From NCBI GenBank assembly GCA_903825285.1, contig CAIJZY010000040.1:1-33709 (forward strand): DNA of 33,709 nt. The letters are read 5' to 3'. The stretch is from an uncultured Opitutia bacterium (lineage in GTDB: Bacteria > Verrucomicrobiota > Verrucomicrobiia > Opitutales > Opitutaceae). Of the stretch, positions 1 to 8,106 are shown one piece after another (the stretch's first letter is position 1; each line of letters begins with the position of its first letter). Under the pieces are notes generated by a model, which saw only the letters and a list, made by a program, of their open reading frames with translations, made no database searches and was not told the origin of the DNA. A program made the translations under genes and the position numbers.

Positions 1-1
1 C

Positions 2-70
2 CCCGAGGGCCGGACCAAATTCTGGAACCCCACTGCCGCCGGCCAAAGCCGTCCGCCCGTCCCGGAGTGA
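2..70 (+). CDS. Possible C-terminal tail of a gene entering from the left
   Basis: An open frame runs from the left edge to a TGA at 68-70 and reads PEGRTKFWNPTAAGQSRPPV plus PE. This is only 22 codons, so no family can be assigned. It would be convergent with the amidase gene at 132-1673. It is proposed only because the frame is open from the edge and the codons look like those of the neighbouring genes; it could be noncoding. Confidence 0.25.
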   Translation, partial: PEGRTKFWNPTAAGQSRPPVPE

Positions 71-76
71 CGGGCG
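54..76. terminator. Stem-loop at a convergent gene end
   Basis: CGCCCGTC (54-61) and GACGGGCG (69-76) form a perfect 8-bp stem with a 7-nt loop, lying over the stop codon of the partial frame and between convergent coding ends. There is no U-tract, so it is at best a transcript-end hairpin rather than a classical intrinsic terminator. Confidence 0.3.
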
Positions 77-131
77 CGGGCTTTCACCGCGAAGCAACGA
101 CGGGCGGATAGGCTAAGCCGCGACCGCGACC

Positions 132-1673
132 TCACGGCAGCACCGGCTCGCGGCGCGCGTGCGTGTGTTTTTCGAAGTCGGCGGCGAGCGAGAGGAGCTT
201 CGTCTCCGTCCAGGCCTGGCCGTAGAATGAAATTCCCACGGGCAGGCCACGGAACTCGCCGGCCGGTACGCTCACGCTGGGATAACCCGCGACAGCCGCC
301 GGTGAGCTGCTGCCACCGGTGTAGGAGTCGCCATTGATCGAATCGGTCAGCCACGCCGGGCCGTTGGTCAGGCTGACCAGGGCGTCGAGCTTGTGGTCCC
401 GCATCAGCGCATCGATGCCCTCCGCGCGGGTGGCGAGCAGGCAAGTGGCCCGGGCCGCGAGGTAGGCCTGGTCCGTGAGCGGGCCCTTGGCCTGCGCCTT
501 CACGAACAGCTCCTGGCCGAAGAATGACAGTTCCTGGTCGGCATGCGCGGCGTTGAAGGCGATCAGGTCCGACAGGCTCTTCATGCGGGAATCCGGCCCG
601 AGCGAGCGGAGGTAGGCGTTCATGCCGTCCTTGAACTCATAGAACAGCACGTCCAGCTCCGGCGCGCCGGCGCGGTCGAAGCCGGGAAATTCGCCGAGGT
701 CCACGACCTCCGCCCCGGCGGCCTTCATCGCCGCCAGGGCGCGGTCGAGGAGCGGCTCGAGCATCGGGGCCAGCCCGAAGTTGCCGCGCACGACGCCAAT
801 GCGCGCCCCGTGCAGCGCCCCGGGGACCAGCTGGGCGGAAAACCGCGTCGCCATGCCGGCCGGCCGGGCCTGGGTGGCGGGATCGGCGGGATCGGCGGCG
901 GACATCGCCTCGAGCAGCAGCGCGGCGTCGCGGACGGTGCGGGCCAGCGGACCGGCCGTGTCCTGCGAGATGGAGATGGGGATGATGCCGGCGCGGCTCA
1001 CCAGGCCGACGGTCGGCTTGACGCCCACGATGCCGCAGACGGACGCGGGGGACACGATGGAGCCGTCCGTCTCGGAGCCCACCGCGATCGCGCAGAGGTT
1101 GGCGGCCACGCCGGCCGCGGAGCCGGAGCTGGAGCCGGACGGGTTGCGTTCCAGCGCGTAGGGATTGCGCGCCTGGCCGCCGCGGGCGCTCCAGCCGCTG
1201 ACGGCCTTCTCGCCGCGGAAATTGGCCCACTCGCTGAGGTTGGTCTTGCCCAGGATCACCGCGCCGGCCTTCCGCAGGGCCGCCACCAGCGTCGCGTCCC
1301 GGGGCGGCCTCGTGCCGACGAGGGCCAGCGAGCCGGCGGTCGTCTCCATCCGGTCACGCGTCGCGATGTTGTCCTTCAGGAGCACCGGGATGCCATGCAG
1401 CGGCCCCCGCACGTGTCCGGCCTTGCGCTCGGCGTCGAGGGCGGCGGCGATCGCGAGCGCGTCGGGATTCACCTCGATCACGGCATGCAGCTGCGGCCCG
1501 GACTGGTCCACGGCGGCAATGCGCGCGAGGTAGGCCTGGGTCAGCCTCACGGACGTCAGCGTGCCCGACTGCATCTGCGCCTGCAGCTGCTCAACCGTGG
1601 CCTCGGCGTAGGGAAACCCGGCCCGCGCCGTGGCGAGGACGAGTGAAAAAATCAGGAAGAATTTGGCTTTCAT
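132..1673 (-). CDS. Secreted amidase (amidase signature family)
   Basis: A 513-aa amidase-signature hydrolase, which cleaves carboxamide bonds. It shows the Ser-cisSer-Lys triad: Lys100 in VLLKDN, a cis-Ser near 182 in the GSSSGSAAG loop, and nucleophile Ser205 in ETDGSIVSPAS. The ATG at 1673 is chosen over an upstream in-frame start (1703) because it begins a typical signal peptide (MKAKFFLIFSLVLATARA), so the enzyme is probably exported. GatA homologues are cytoplasmic and work with GatB/C; neither condition holds here, so this is not expected to be tRNA amidotransferase subunit A. It is the last gene of a minus-strand run, 39 bp downstream of the VOC gene. The natural substrate cannot be told from sequence; peptide amidase-like enzymes share this architecture. 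Confidence 0.9.
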   Translation of the reverse strand: MKAKFFLIFSLVLATARAGFPYAEATVEQLQAQMQSGTLTSVRLTQAYLARIAAVDQSGPQLHAVIEVNPDALAIAAALDAERKAGHVRGPLHGIPVLLKDNIATRDRMETTAGSLALVGTRPPRDATLVAALRKAGAVILGKTNLSEWANFRGEKAVSGWSARGGQARNPYALERNPSGSSSGSAAGVAANLCAIAVGSETDGSIVSPASVCGIVGVKPTVGLVSRAGIIPISISQDTAGPLARTVRDAALLLEAMSAADPADPATQARPAGMATRFSAQLVPGALHGARIGVVRGNFGLAPMLEPLLDRALAAMKAAGAEVVDLGEFPGFDRAGAPELDVLFYEFKDGMNAYLRSLGPDSRMKSLSDLIAFNAAHADQELSFFGQELFVKAQAKGPLTDQAYLAARATCLLATRAEGIDALMRDHKLDALVSLTNGPAWLTDSINGDSYTGGSSSPAAVAGYPSVSVPAGEFRGLPVGISFYGQAWTETKLLSLAADFEKHTHARREPVLP

Positions 1674-1712
1674 GGAAAAGTATTGCCGGCTGCGGACCGG
1701 CACGACCGGGAA

Positions 1713-2138
1713 TCACAGGACCACGTTGCCGTGCTCGTCGAAGGTCCCCTGCGGCACCCAGGCCACTTCCCAGTAGTGGCCGTCGGGATCCGCAAAGTAG
1801 CCGCTGTGCCCGCCCCAGAACACGTCCTGGGCGGGTTTCACGATCCTGCCGCCCGCCTGCTCCGCCAGCGCGAGCACCTGGGCCACCTCCTCCTTCCGCC
1901 GGACGTTGTGCGCGAGGGTGAGGCCGGAAAATCCCGGCCGCGGCTTCACCTGCGGGCCGATGTCCTCGGCCAGCTTGTCCAGCGGATAGAGTCCCAGCAC
2001 CACGCCCGTCGTGGTGAAATGGGCGATGCCGTCGGTGTCCTTCGCCTTCGTCTTGAACCCGAGCCCGTCGCGGTAGAAGCGGATCGAGCGCGGCAGGTCC
2101 GCCACCCCGAGCGTGATGATGCTGATGCGTGGTTCCAT
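1713..2138 (-). CDS. VOC (glyoxalase/dioxygenase-fold) family protein
   Basis: A 141-aa single-domain vicinal-oxygen-chelate protein. It opens with the family pattern ISIITLGVADLPRSIRFYRD (beta strand, then helix with FYRDGLGF) and ends with DPDGHYWEVAW, the usual final strand carrying the metal-ligand Glu region. Such proteins include glyoxalase I-like enzymes, dioxygenases and antibiotic-binding proteins; the sequence does not say which. It starts 24 bp after the stop of the C39-like peptidase gene and precedes the amidase gene, so it is probably co-transcribed. No signal peptide is visible, so it is cytoplasmic, unlike its two flanking gene products. Confidence 0.85.
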   Translation of the reverse strand: MEPRISIITLGVADLPRSIRFYRDGLGFKTKAKDTDGIAHFTTTGVVLGLYPLDKLAEDIGPQVKPRPGFSGLTLAHNVRRKEEVAQVLALAEQAGGRIVKPAQDVFWGGHSGYFADPDGHYWEVAWVPQGTFDEHGNVVL

Positions 2139-2162
2139 GGATCGGGTGAGAAGACGGTGGAG

Positions 2163-3254
2163 CTAGGACGGCGGGACCACGGTCTGGCCGGGCGCGGGGC
2201 GGTAGGCGACGCCTTTCTCCTGCTGGATGATGTCGAGTTCGTGGTCCGTGAGATAATACCGGCCCTGCGGACCGTGATTCGAATCGAGCACCTCGAACCA
2301 CTCCTGCCCATCGTGGGAGAAGGCCTTGGTGACCACGATCTCGTGCGCGCCGCGGCCGGCGGAAGGATAGACATTGACCAGGATCGGCCGGCCGGCGCGG
2401 AGGGTGGACGCGAACGCGTCGTGCGACACGACCTCGGCCTCGCCGAGCATCTCGGCCAGCATGATGACCTCGCCGCCGTTGAGGCCGATGCGCTCGATGG
2501 TTCCCTGCGGGTCGGCGTGCTCCGCCCCGGTGCGCCAGTGGCCCTCGCGCAGGAGCTGCGTCGCACGGGCCGCGACCACGCCATACGGCTGGTTGGTCGC
2601 GCTCGCGAGGGCGAAGACGGCGCAGTCATCAAAGTTAGTCTGCTGGCCGGCGCCGATCGCGCCTGGACCCGCGGCGCGGGCCGCCGCGGCCAGCGCCGGG
2701 TCGTCGCCGCGCGCCTTGATGGCCTGCCAGGTCAGCTTGACCTCGCCGACGGTCGTGGGCGCGCCGTCCACGCTGAGCGCGTGCAGCGCCGCGTCGAGCC
2801 GGTCGCGCTTCTCCTGGCTCCAGCCCCACTGCGCGGCGAGAGCGTTGAGGCCGTCGATCACGCGCTGTCCCTTGACCTCAGGGTCCTCCGCGGCCGGGGC
2901 CGCCGCCTGCTCGCGCGCCACCTGGGCGACGCGGGCATTGAAGCGGTCCGCGTCCTCCACGATCGCGTTCGCCTCCTGCGTGAGCTCGGCCTTGCGCTGG
3001 GCGGCCGCGGCCGCCTGCGGCGTGCCCACGCGCGTGCCCGCGAACGCGCTCGCGAACTCCGCCCGGTGCGACTGGAAGGCATCCCAGCGCGCCTGCAGCG
3101 CCGCGCGCTCGCCCTCGAGCCCCGACCGCGCCGCCTCAGGCCAGCCGGCGGGCACCGGGGACAGCTCCAGCGTCTGCGCGAGGAGCGCCAGCGGTCCGAC
3201 CGCGAGGAGCAGTCCCGCCCAGCGGAGAGGCCGGAGAAGGCCGGAAAATATCAT
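2163..3254 (-). CDS. Secreted C39/papain-like cysteine peptidase-like protein
   Basis: 363 aa. An N-terminal signal or anchor segment (about residues 8-26, hydrophobic, ending LLAQT) is followed by a helical, Ala/Glu-rich region (about 40-195, likely coiled coil). The C-terminal domain looks papain-fold: Gln205, then Cys211 in NFDDCAVFALA (a six-residue offset, as between papain Gln19 and Cys25), a repeated-helix middle, His304 in GAHEIVVT, and Asp324/Asn326 in VLDSNHG. This matches C39-like peptidases, but no ABC transporter is attached. Catalysis is inferred from the motif set, not from a confident family match. The start overlaps the stop of the coiled-coil gene (ATGA, 3251-3254), indicating translational coupling. 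A target might be a neighbouring gene product, but nothing shows which. Confidence 0.6.
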   Translation of the reverse strand: MIFSGLLRPLRWAGLLLAVGPLALLAQTLELSPVPAGWPEAARSGLEGERAALQARWDAFQSHRAEFASAFAGTRVGTPQAAAAAQRKAELTQEANAIVEDADRFNARVAQVAREQAAAPAAEDPEVKGQRVIDGLNALAAQWGWSQEKRDRLDAALHALSVDGAPTTVGEVKLTWQAIKARGDDPALAAAARAAGPGAIGAGQQTNFDDCAVFALASATNQPYGVVAARATQLLREGHWRTGAEHADPQGTIERIGLNGGEVIMLAEMLGEAEVVSHDAFASTLRAGRPILVNVYPSAGRGAHEIVVTKAFSHDGQEWFEVLDSNHGPQGRYYLTDHELDIIQQEKGVAYRPAPGQTVVPPS

Positions 3255-4609
3255 GGCTGCTTGGCGGCCGGCACGGGCGAGGGCGGCGCCGGGACGTTGA
3301 GGTCCGTCGGCGGGTGCTGCGCCTTGGGCGTGATGGTGAGATCCATGAGCTGCGAGCCCTCGGCGAGCTTCAGGCCGACGCCCGCCATGTTGGCATCCGC
3401 CTGGGCCTGGGCGATGCCGTTGACGACCTCGGTCCAGGCCTCGGGCTTGGCATCGGCGCCCTGCTGGAAGATTTCCCGCCGCCGCTGGTAGAGCGCATCC
3501 AGCTTGGTGAACGCGTCCGTGCGCTGCTGCGCGAGCGCCTGCAGGACCGGGCTCTGCTTCACGGCCGCCGGCGCATCCTCGCGCGCCGCCGGGGCCGGCG
3601 GGACCACGAGCGGCACGGCGTCGGCCGGCGAGGCCTCCGGGGTCGCGACCGAGGGCAGGTCCGCCTTGCCCAGGCCGCCGCCGGTGTCGAATTCATAGCC
3701 GCTCTGGGTCTTGCCAACGGGGGCGGAGGCGTCGACGGTTTCGGCGCCGCTGACCGAAGACGCCACCACCACGCGCACCTGATCGAGGGCGTGGGTGTTG
3801 CTGCCCGGGCCAATCGGCGGCTTCACGACGGGAACCGTGCCCGCGTCCTGCGGGGCCACGCCGTGGGAGAACGGCGTGAGCGGCACCGCCACGGTGGCGG
3901 GGAGCGGCTGATTGTCGGCCGCCTCCAGCGCCTCGGCCATCGGCGCGCGCGACTCGACATATTGGTTCGCCGTCTCCTGAAAACGCGCGGCCGCCTGCTC
4001 CCGCTTGGTCGCGGTCTCGCTGTATTCCTGCTGGGCCTTGGTCCAAAGCTGCAGCGCGGCATCGAGCCGCTCCTTGAACTCCCGCCGGCCTTGATCAAGC
4101 CGCGTGTTCAGGGCATTGCGCCGCGCCTCCAGCGCCTCCCATTCGGCGTACTTCGCCAGATAGGCGGCATGCTCCTCCTTGGTGAAGCTGAGCTGTCCGC
4201 TACGATAGACCGCCACGGCCTGATCGAGCGCCGCCACGTCCCGTTCGCCGTCCCGGTTCCAGTCCTCAAATTCCTGGCGCAGCCGATCCACCGCTCGCTC
4301 CTTGGGGCCGAGCTCCATGTCCTTGAGATACTGGAGCCGGCTGTCCTTCGTGCCGATCTCGTCGGCCTGTTCCTTGAGGTCGGACAGCAGCGACTTCAGC
4401 TTGGCCTCGGTGGTCTCGAGCGTCGCCAGCCGCTGCTCCCCCTCCGGCGTGGTCCGGAGCGAGTAGCGGTGCTGCGCGAGCTTGCTGGCGAGAAAGGCCA
4501 CGTCGCGCTCGTACCGCTCGGTGGACGGCGCCTCGGCGCGCGCAGCCGCCGCCAGCGCCAGCAGCAGGACGAGGCGGCCCGCGAAAAACCTGGGCAAGTG
4601 CGTCGTCAT
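3251..4609 (-). CDS. Secreted coiled-coil protein of unknown function
   Basis: 452 aa, family not recognised. A Sec-type signal peptide (residues 1-25, ending AARA) is followed by a long charged helical region of about 30-215, rich in Glu, Arg, Ala and Leu with heptad-like spacing, likely coiled coil. A low-complexity Pro/Ala/Val/Asp stretch (about 215-345) contains a Gly-rich patch, EFDTGGGLGKADLP. A second helical part (about 345-410) and a Pro-rich tail complete it. It probably acts as a periplasmic scaffold or adaptor; this is inferred from composition only. Both ends overlap neighbours by 4 bp: its ATG overlaps the stop of the DUF805/Sel1 gene and its stop overlaps the ATG of the C39-like gene. 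The three proteins are therefore likely made in fixed proportion. Confidence 0.7.
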   Translation of the reverse strand: MTTHLPRFFAGRLVLLLALAAAARAEAPSTERYERDVAFLASKLAQHRYSLRTTPEGEQRLATLETTEAKLKSLLSDLKEQADEIGTKDSRLQYLKDMELGPKERAVDRLRQEFEDWNRDGERDVAALDQAVAVYRSGQLSFTKEEHAAYLAKYAEWEALEARRNALNTRLDQGRREFKERLDAALQLWTKAQQEYSETATKREQAAARFQETANQYVESRAPMAEALEAADNQPLPATVAVPLTPFSHGVAPQDAGTVPVVKPPIGPGSNTHALDQVRVVVASSVSGAETVDASAPVGKTQSGYEFDTGGGLGKADLPSVATPEASPADAVPLVVPPAPAAREDAPAAVKQSPVLQALAQQRTDAFTKLDALYQRRREIFQQGADAKPEAWTEVVNGIAQAQADANMAGVGLKLAEGSQLMDLTITPKAQHPPTDLNVPAPPSPVPAAKQP

Positions 4610-6210
4610 TTCGCGTCGCCTCCTTCCTGATGCTTCAGAAATTCGCTCACCACCAGCGGCCGCGGCGCGCTCACAATGTTCTGGGCGAGCGCATCCACGA
4701 CAGTCTTCCGATAGTCCGCGTCAGAATCCAGCTGGTCCACATGGACGCCGTTGTCGGTGAGCTTCGACCCGCCGACCGCGTACTCGAGGGTTGGCTTGCC
4801 GCCCTCGGGCGTCACCACCTGCGCGGCCTGCGCATCGGTCCGCATCGTCTGGAGATACTGGCCCACCGCGCGGCCCTCGTCGGACGCCGCCCAGGACGGG
4901 TCCGCCTGGCTGCGCTCCGCGTAGGCGGTGTTGAGCGCGACGTACTCGGGCCGGGCGCGGACGCTTGCCAGGACCTCCTCGCCGAGTCCGGCGGCGGTCT
5001 CGGCCGGCGGATTGTCGGCCGGGGCCGGCGTCTCGGTGGTCTCCGGCGTCTTGGGCGGTTCAACCGGGGCCGGCGGCGTGATTGGGTCGGGCTTGCCCTG
5101 CGCCAGGCGGCCGAACACCTGCGTGGTGATTTCCTCCAGCGTCTCCGGGGGCACGGTCGCCCAGACGTGCTGGAGCAGCCCGCCCACGGTCTCGGCGCCG
5201 CCGCGCCGCGCGCTTTCGAGGTAGTAGAGGGCGAGGGTCAGGTTTTCCTTGCCGTCGCCCTGCTCGCGGCGCGCCAGGAACATGGAGCCCAGCAGCGACT
5301 GGGCCCACGGGTCGCCCGCGGCCGACGCCTCCTCCCACAGCAACTTCGCCATCTCGCGGCCGGACTCATCCGACTCCTGCAGCAGCCCGAGCAGCGTCTT
5401 TGCGGGCACGTAATTCTGCGCGACAGCCGCCTGCAGCAGGGTCTTCGCCCGGGCCGGGTCGGCCGGCACGCCCAGGCCGTAATAGTACAGCACGGCCAGG
5501 TCATACTGGCCCTGGGCCAGGCCATGGTCGGCGGCCCGCTCGAACCAATGCGCGGCGCGCGCAAAATCCTGCGGCACGTCCTGACCGGTCCGGTAGCGCC
5601 AGGCCAGCGCCTGGCAATCGGCCGCCGAGCCCAGGCTCGCCCGCATCCAGCTCCGCCGCACTTCCCAGGTGTTTCCCGGGACAAACACGAAAACGATCGC
5701 CGCCAGCAGGACCGCCAAGACCGCGAGCCCGAGCATGGCGGCCAGCAGGCGTTTTCCCCCGCGGGATTTCGGCGCGGAGGGTTTGGCCGGCGACAGCAGC
5801 GGCGGCTCCGTGGCCGATGGTGGCGAGGGCGGCGGGGGCGGCGGGGGCGGGGCGACCGCCACACCCGCGGCGTCAAAGCGATTCGGCCCGGCGGTGCCCT
5901 TGATGAATCCCAGGTAGATGACGGCCACGAGCAGGCCCAGGAACGGGATGAAGTTGATCAGGACCATCCAGCCCGTGCGGTCCAGGTCGTGCCAGCGCTT
6001 GACCTGGGTCGCGAGCGACAGCCAGCACGCGGCCCCGGCGCCGGCGATGCCCAGGAGAGCGCCGATGATCGCCGCGACCTGGCCGAGGGGGGCAAGCGCG
6101 CCGATCAGCGCGACCGACAGCACCAGCGCCAGCATCGCACCGCACCAGTACAGCCAGAACTGGCCGCGGCGAATGCGTCCCTGAAACGAGAGGCACCGGG
6201 GTACTTGCAC
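4606..6210 (-). CDS. DUF805 and Sel1-repeat membrane protein
   Basis: 534 aa from a GTG at 6210; an in-frame TTG at 6246 would add 12 residues, and the start is uncertain. Domains: DUF805 at about 8-113 (FQGRIRRGQFWLYW, then membrane helices, KRWHDLDRTGW, and the closing GTAGPNRFD); a Pro-rich linker with eight consecutive prolines; a further membrane helix (about 154-178); and two to four Sel1/TPR-like repeats (about 194-343, e.g. ARAAHWFERAADHGLAQGQY). A Pro/Thr/Glu-rich linker and a helical C-terminal domain follow. The Sel1 part should lie outside the cytoplasm or across from DUF805, depending on helix count. Sel1 repeats mediate protein-protein contacts, so this may be the membrane anchor for the two secreted proteins encoded next. 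Confidence 0.8.
   Translation of the reverse strand: MQVPRCLSFQGRIRRGQFWLYWCGAMLALVLSVALIGALAPLGQVAAIIGALLGIAGAGAACWLSLATQVKRWHDLDRTGWMVLINFIPFLGLLVAVIYLGFIKGTAGPNRFDAAGVAVAPPPPPPPPSPPSATEPPLLSPAKPSAPKSRGGKRLLAAMLGLAVLAVLLAAIVFVFVPGNTWEVRRSWMRASLGSAADCQALAWRYRTGQDVPQDFARAAHWFERAADHGLAQGQYDLAVLYYYGLGVPADPARAKTLLQAAVAQNYVPAKTLLGLLQESDESGREMAKLLWEEASAAGDPWAQSLLGSMFLARREQGDGKENLTLALYYLESARRGGAETVGGLLQHVWATVPPETLEEITTQVFGRLAQGKPDPITPPAPVEPPKTPETTETPAPADNPPAETAAGLGEEVLASVRARPEYVALNTAYAERSQADPSWAASDEGRAVGQYLQTMRTDAQAAQVVTPEGGKPTLEYAVGGSKLTDNGVHVDQLDSDADYRKTVVDALAQNIVSAPRPLVVSEFLKHQEGGDAK
5827..5850 (-). other. Eight-proline codon run / G-rich strand
   Basis: Eight consecutive Pro codons lie between the DUF805 and Sel1 parts of the membrane protein. 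Poly-Pro runs of this length stall ribosomes unless EF-P acts (established knowledge). The complementary plus strand carries four closely spaced runs of 3-5 G, a potential quadruplex in the template strand. Confidence 0.6.
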
Positions 6211-6319
6211 GGCTCCCGGGATGGCTGATGCGCGGGCCCATGGCAATCACGATGCGGCCGCCGTCCCGGCATCGACAAAGCCGTCCGGTTCCTCCAGCGT
6301 CCGCGGCCGTCGCCCACCC

Positions 6320-7267
6320 ATGTCCCCCGCCGCCCCCGCCCCCCGGCCCATCAGCAAGTCGGAATTTGTCGACTCCACGCCGCTCCTCTCCGATCCCGCC
6401 GCCCTGCAGGCCCGCGCCGAGGAGGACGGCTACCTGTTCTTCAAGCGCCGCCTGCCCCGGGAGGAACTGCTCGCGATGCGCGCCGAGATGCTCGCGGTCG
6501 TCGACAAGTACGGCTGGCGCCAGCCGGGCCAGGACGCGCTCGGCGGGCTGATTGACTACGACGCCATCAACCGCGTCACCGAGGAGCAGATGCACCGCAC
6601 CGACGTGGGCGTCACGGCCGACGCCTACCACGACATCCAGCGGCTCGAGCGCTTCCACCGCATTCCCCACCACCCGCGGCTGCTCGCGATCTACCGCGCG
6701 CTCTTCAACCGCCCGGTGTTCGTGCACCCGCGCCACATCGCGCGGCTCGTCACCCCGCACACGTGCATGGTGCCCACGCCGCCGCACCAGGACTTCCCGT
6801 ACATCCAGGGCACCACTCACACCTGGACCGCGTGGTTCCCCGTCGGCGACTGCGCCCGCTCGCTCGGCGGGCTCACCGTGCTGCGCGGCTCGCACCGCCA
6901 CGGCTACCTGCCCGTCCAGCCGGCGAAGGGCGCCGGCGGATTCGCCGTGCCGCTCTGCCCGTCGGAAACCGAGTGGATCGAGGGCGACTATGAGACTGGC
7001 GACGTGCTCACCTTCCCCAGCCACACGATCCACAAGGCCCTGCGCTGCCAATTCAAGGACCGCATCCGGCTCTCGATGGACGTGCGCTACCAGCCGGCCG
7101 ACGAGCCGATCGAGAGCCGCTCGCTCAACCCGCACTGCCCGCTGACCTGGGACGAGATCTACCGCGACTGGCAGCACGACGACCTGAAGTACTACTGGAA
7201 AGACCTCCCGCTGAAGCTCAGCCCGTGGGACGACGGCTACCTGACCCCGAAGCGGCGGATCTGCTAG
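6320..7267 (+). CDS. Phytanoyl-CoA dioxygenase (PhyH) family protein
   Basis: A 315-aa Fe(II)/2-oxoglutarate-dependent oxygenase of the PhyH family. The iron facial triad is visible: His156 and Asp158 in PPHQDFPY and His238 in SHTIHKAL. Arg248 or Arg250 in DRIRLSMDVRYQ is placed to bind 2-oxoglutarate. The ATG at 6320 is preferred to an in-frame ATG at 6221 because the upstream 33 codons read as low-complexity Pro/Arg/Ser sequence without family similarity. Bacterial members hydroxylate varied small molecules, and the substrate is unknown here. The gene is alone on its strand, divergent from the DUF805 operon and convergent with the cbiX-like gene. Confidence 0.85.
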   Translation: MSPAAPAPRPISKSEFVDSTPLLSDPAALQARAEEDGYLFFKRRLPREELLAMRAEMLAVVDKYGWRQPGQDALGGLIDYDAINRVTEEQMHRTDVGVTADAYHDIQRLERFHRIPHHPRLLAIYRALFNRPVFVHPRHIARLVTPHTCMVPTPPHQDFPYIQGTTHTWTAWFPVGDCARSLGGLTVLRGSHRHGYLPVQPAKGAGGFAVPLCPSETEWIEGDYETGDVLTFPSHTIHKALRCQFKDRIRLSMDVRYQPADEPIESRSLNPHCPLTWDEIYRDWQHDDLKYYWKDLPLKLSPWDDGYLTPKRRIC

Positions 7268-8100
7268 ACGCCGCGCGAGCGCGCGGCCCGGTCCGCCAGG
7301 ATCTCGACCAGCCCGGGGTGATCCCCGAGTAGCCTGGTCCGCGCGACCCGCAGCCGCGGTTGCCTCGCTCGCGCTGCGCGCACAATCGCCGCGATGTCTC
7401 CGTCCGGGCCGGCATGGCGCCCGGGCAGCAGGAAAAGCTGTGCCACGACGACCGGGCCGGCGTTGAACGGCGGCGTCGCGAGCAGGTTCGCCAGCAGCGG
7501 CTCGTTGAACGCGTACGCCGGCCCTGGCCGGCGCTCCATGCTGGCCGCGCGCACGCCCGCGACGGCGCGACCCAGCCGCCGGCGCAGCTGCGCCGCGAGG
7601 CGATTGCGCACCTGCGTGACCGCCCGCACCGGACTGCCGTGGTCAACCAGCACAACCCGCGCCTTCACGCCGCGGAGAAAGGCGGATTTCAGCCGCGCGC
7701 GCACCTGCGCCTCCAGCAACTCGACCAGACGCGGGTCCGCCGTCGCCGCCAGCGGAACCGCCAGCCGGACCCGCAGGTCCGGGTAACGTCGCCGCACATT
7801 CGCCACGCTCGCTGGCAGAAATTTTGTGATCGCCTGGCTGCGTCCGAGAAACAGCGGCACGATCAGGAAATCACGCGCCCCCGCCGCCGCGCGACGGCGC
7901 AATGCCGGCTCCAGTGTTTCGGCCGGACGTCCGCCCAGCGCCTTCGCGGGCACCTTGTCCGAGTACAGCAGCGAAACGGGTTCCACCGGCCGACCCAACC
8001 GCCGCCCCAGCGTTGCGGCCAACCGGCGCAGTCCGCGGACCGCCGCCGGACGCAGCGAGCCGTTGTCCACCAACAGGACGGTTGCAGCCGAGGCGGCCAT
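7264..8100 (-). CDS. Sirohydrochlorin chelatase, duplicated CbiX/SirB-like
   Basis: 278 aa containing two tandem CbiX-type domains. It probably inserts Fe2+ into sirohydrochlorin to make siroheme for the sulfite reductase encoded nearby; CbiX relatives also insert cobalt. The second half keeps the metal-binding histidines (His154 in LVDHGSP and His229 in LLPGRHAGPDGDI). The first half has VDNGS (Asn13) and FLGRSQ (Ser88) at the same places, so it has lost both and is probably structural. The start is 6 bp from the cobA stop, so the two form an operon. Its stop overlaps the stop of the PhyH gene. The chelatase role is supported by the siroheme context, while metal choice is inferred. Confidence 0.8.
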   Translation of the reverse strand: MAASAATVLLVDNGSLRPAAVRGLRRLAATLGRRLGRPVEPVSLLYSDKVPAKALGGRPAETLEPALRRRAAAGARDFLIVPLFLGRSQAITKFLPASVANVRRRYPDLRVRLAVPLAATADPRLVELLEAQVRARLKSAFLRGVKARVVLVDHGSPVRAVTQVRNRLAAQLRRRLGRAVAGVRAASMERRPGPAYAFNEPLLANLLATPPFNAGPVVVAQLFLLPGRHAGPDGDIAAIVRAARARQPRLRVARTRLLGDHPGLVEILADRAARSRGV

Positions 8101-8106
8101 GCAACC

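Noticed and set aside
132-1673. GatA (Glu-tRNA amidotransferase subunit A)
   Set aside because: It has a signal peptide and no GatB/GatC neighbours.
3314-4630. 438-codon plus-strand frame opposite the coiled-coil gene
   Set aside because: A mirror of the real gene. The minus-strand gene has a signal peptide, coiled coil and 4-bp overlaps, while this frame has only Arg/Gly/Leu-rich composition.
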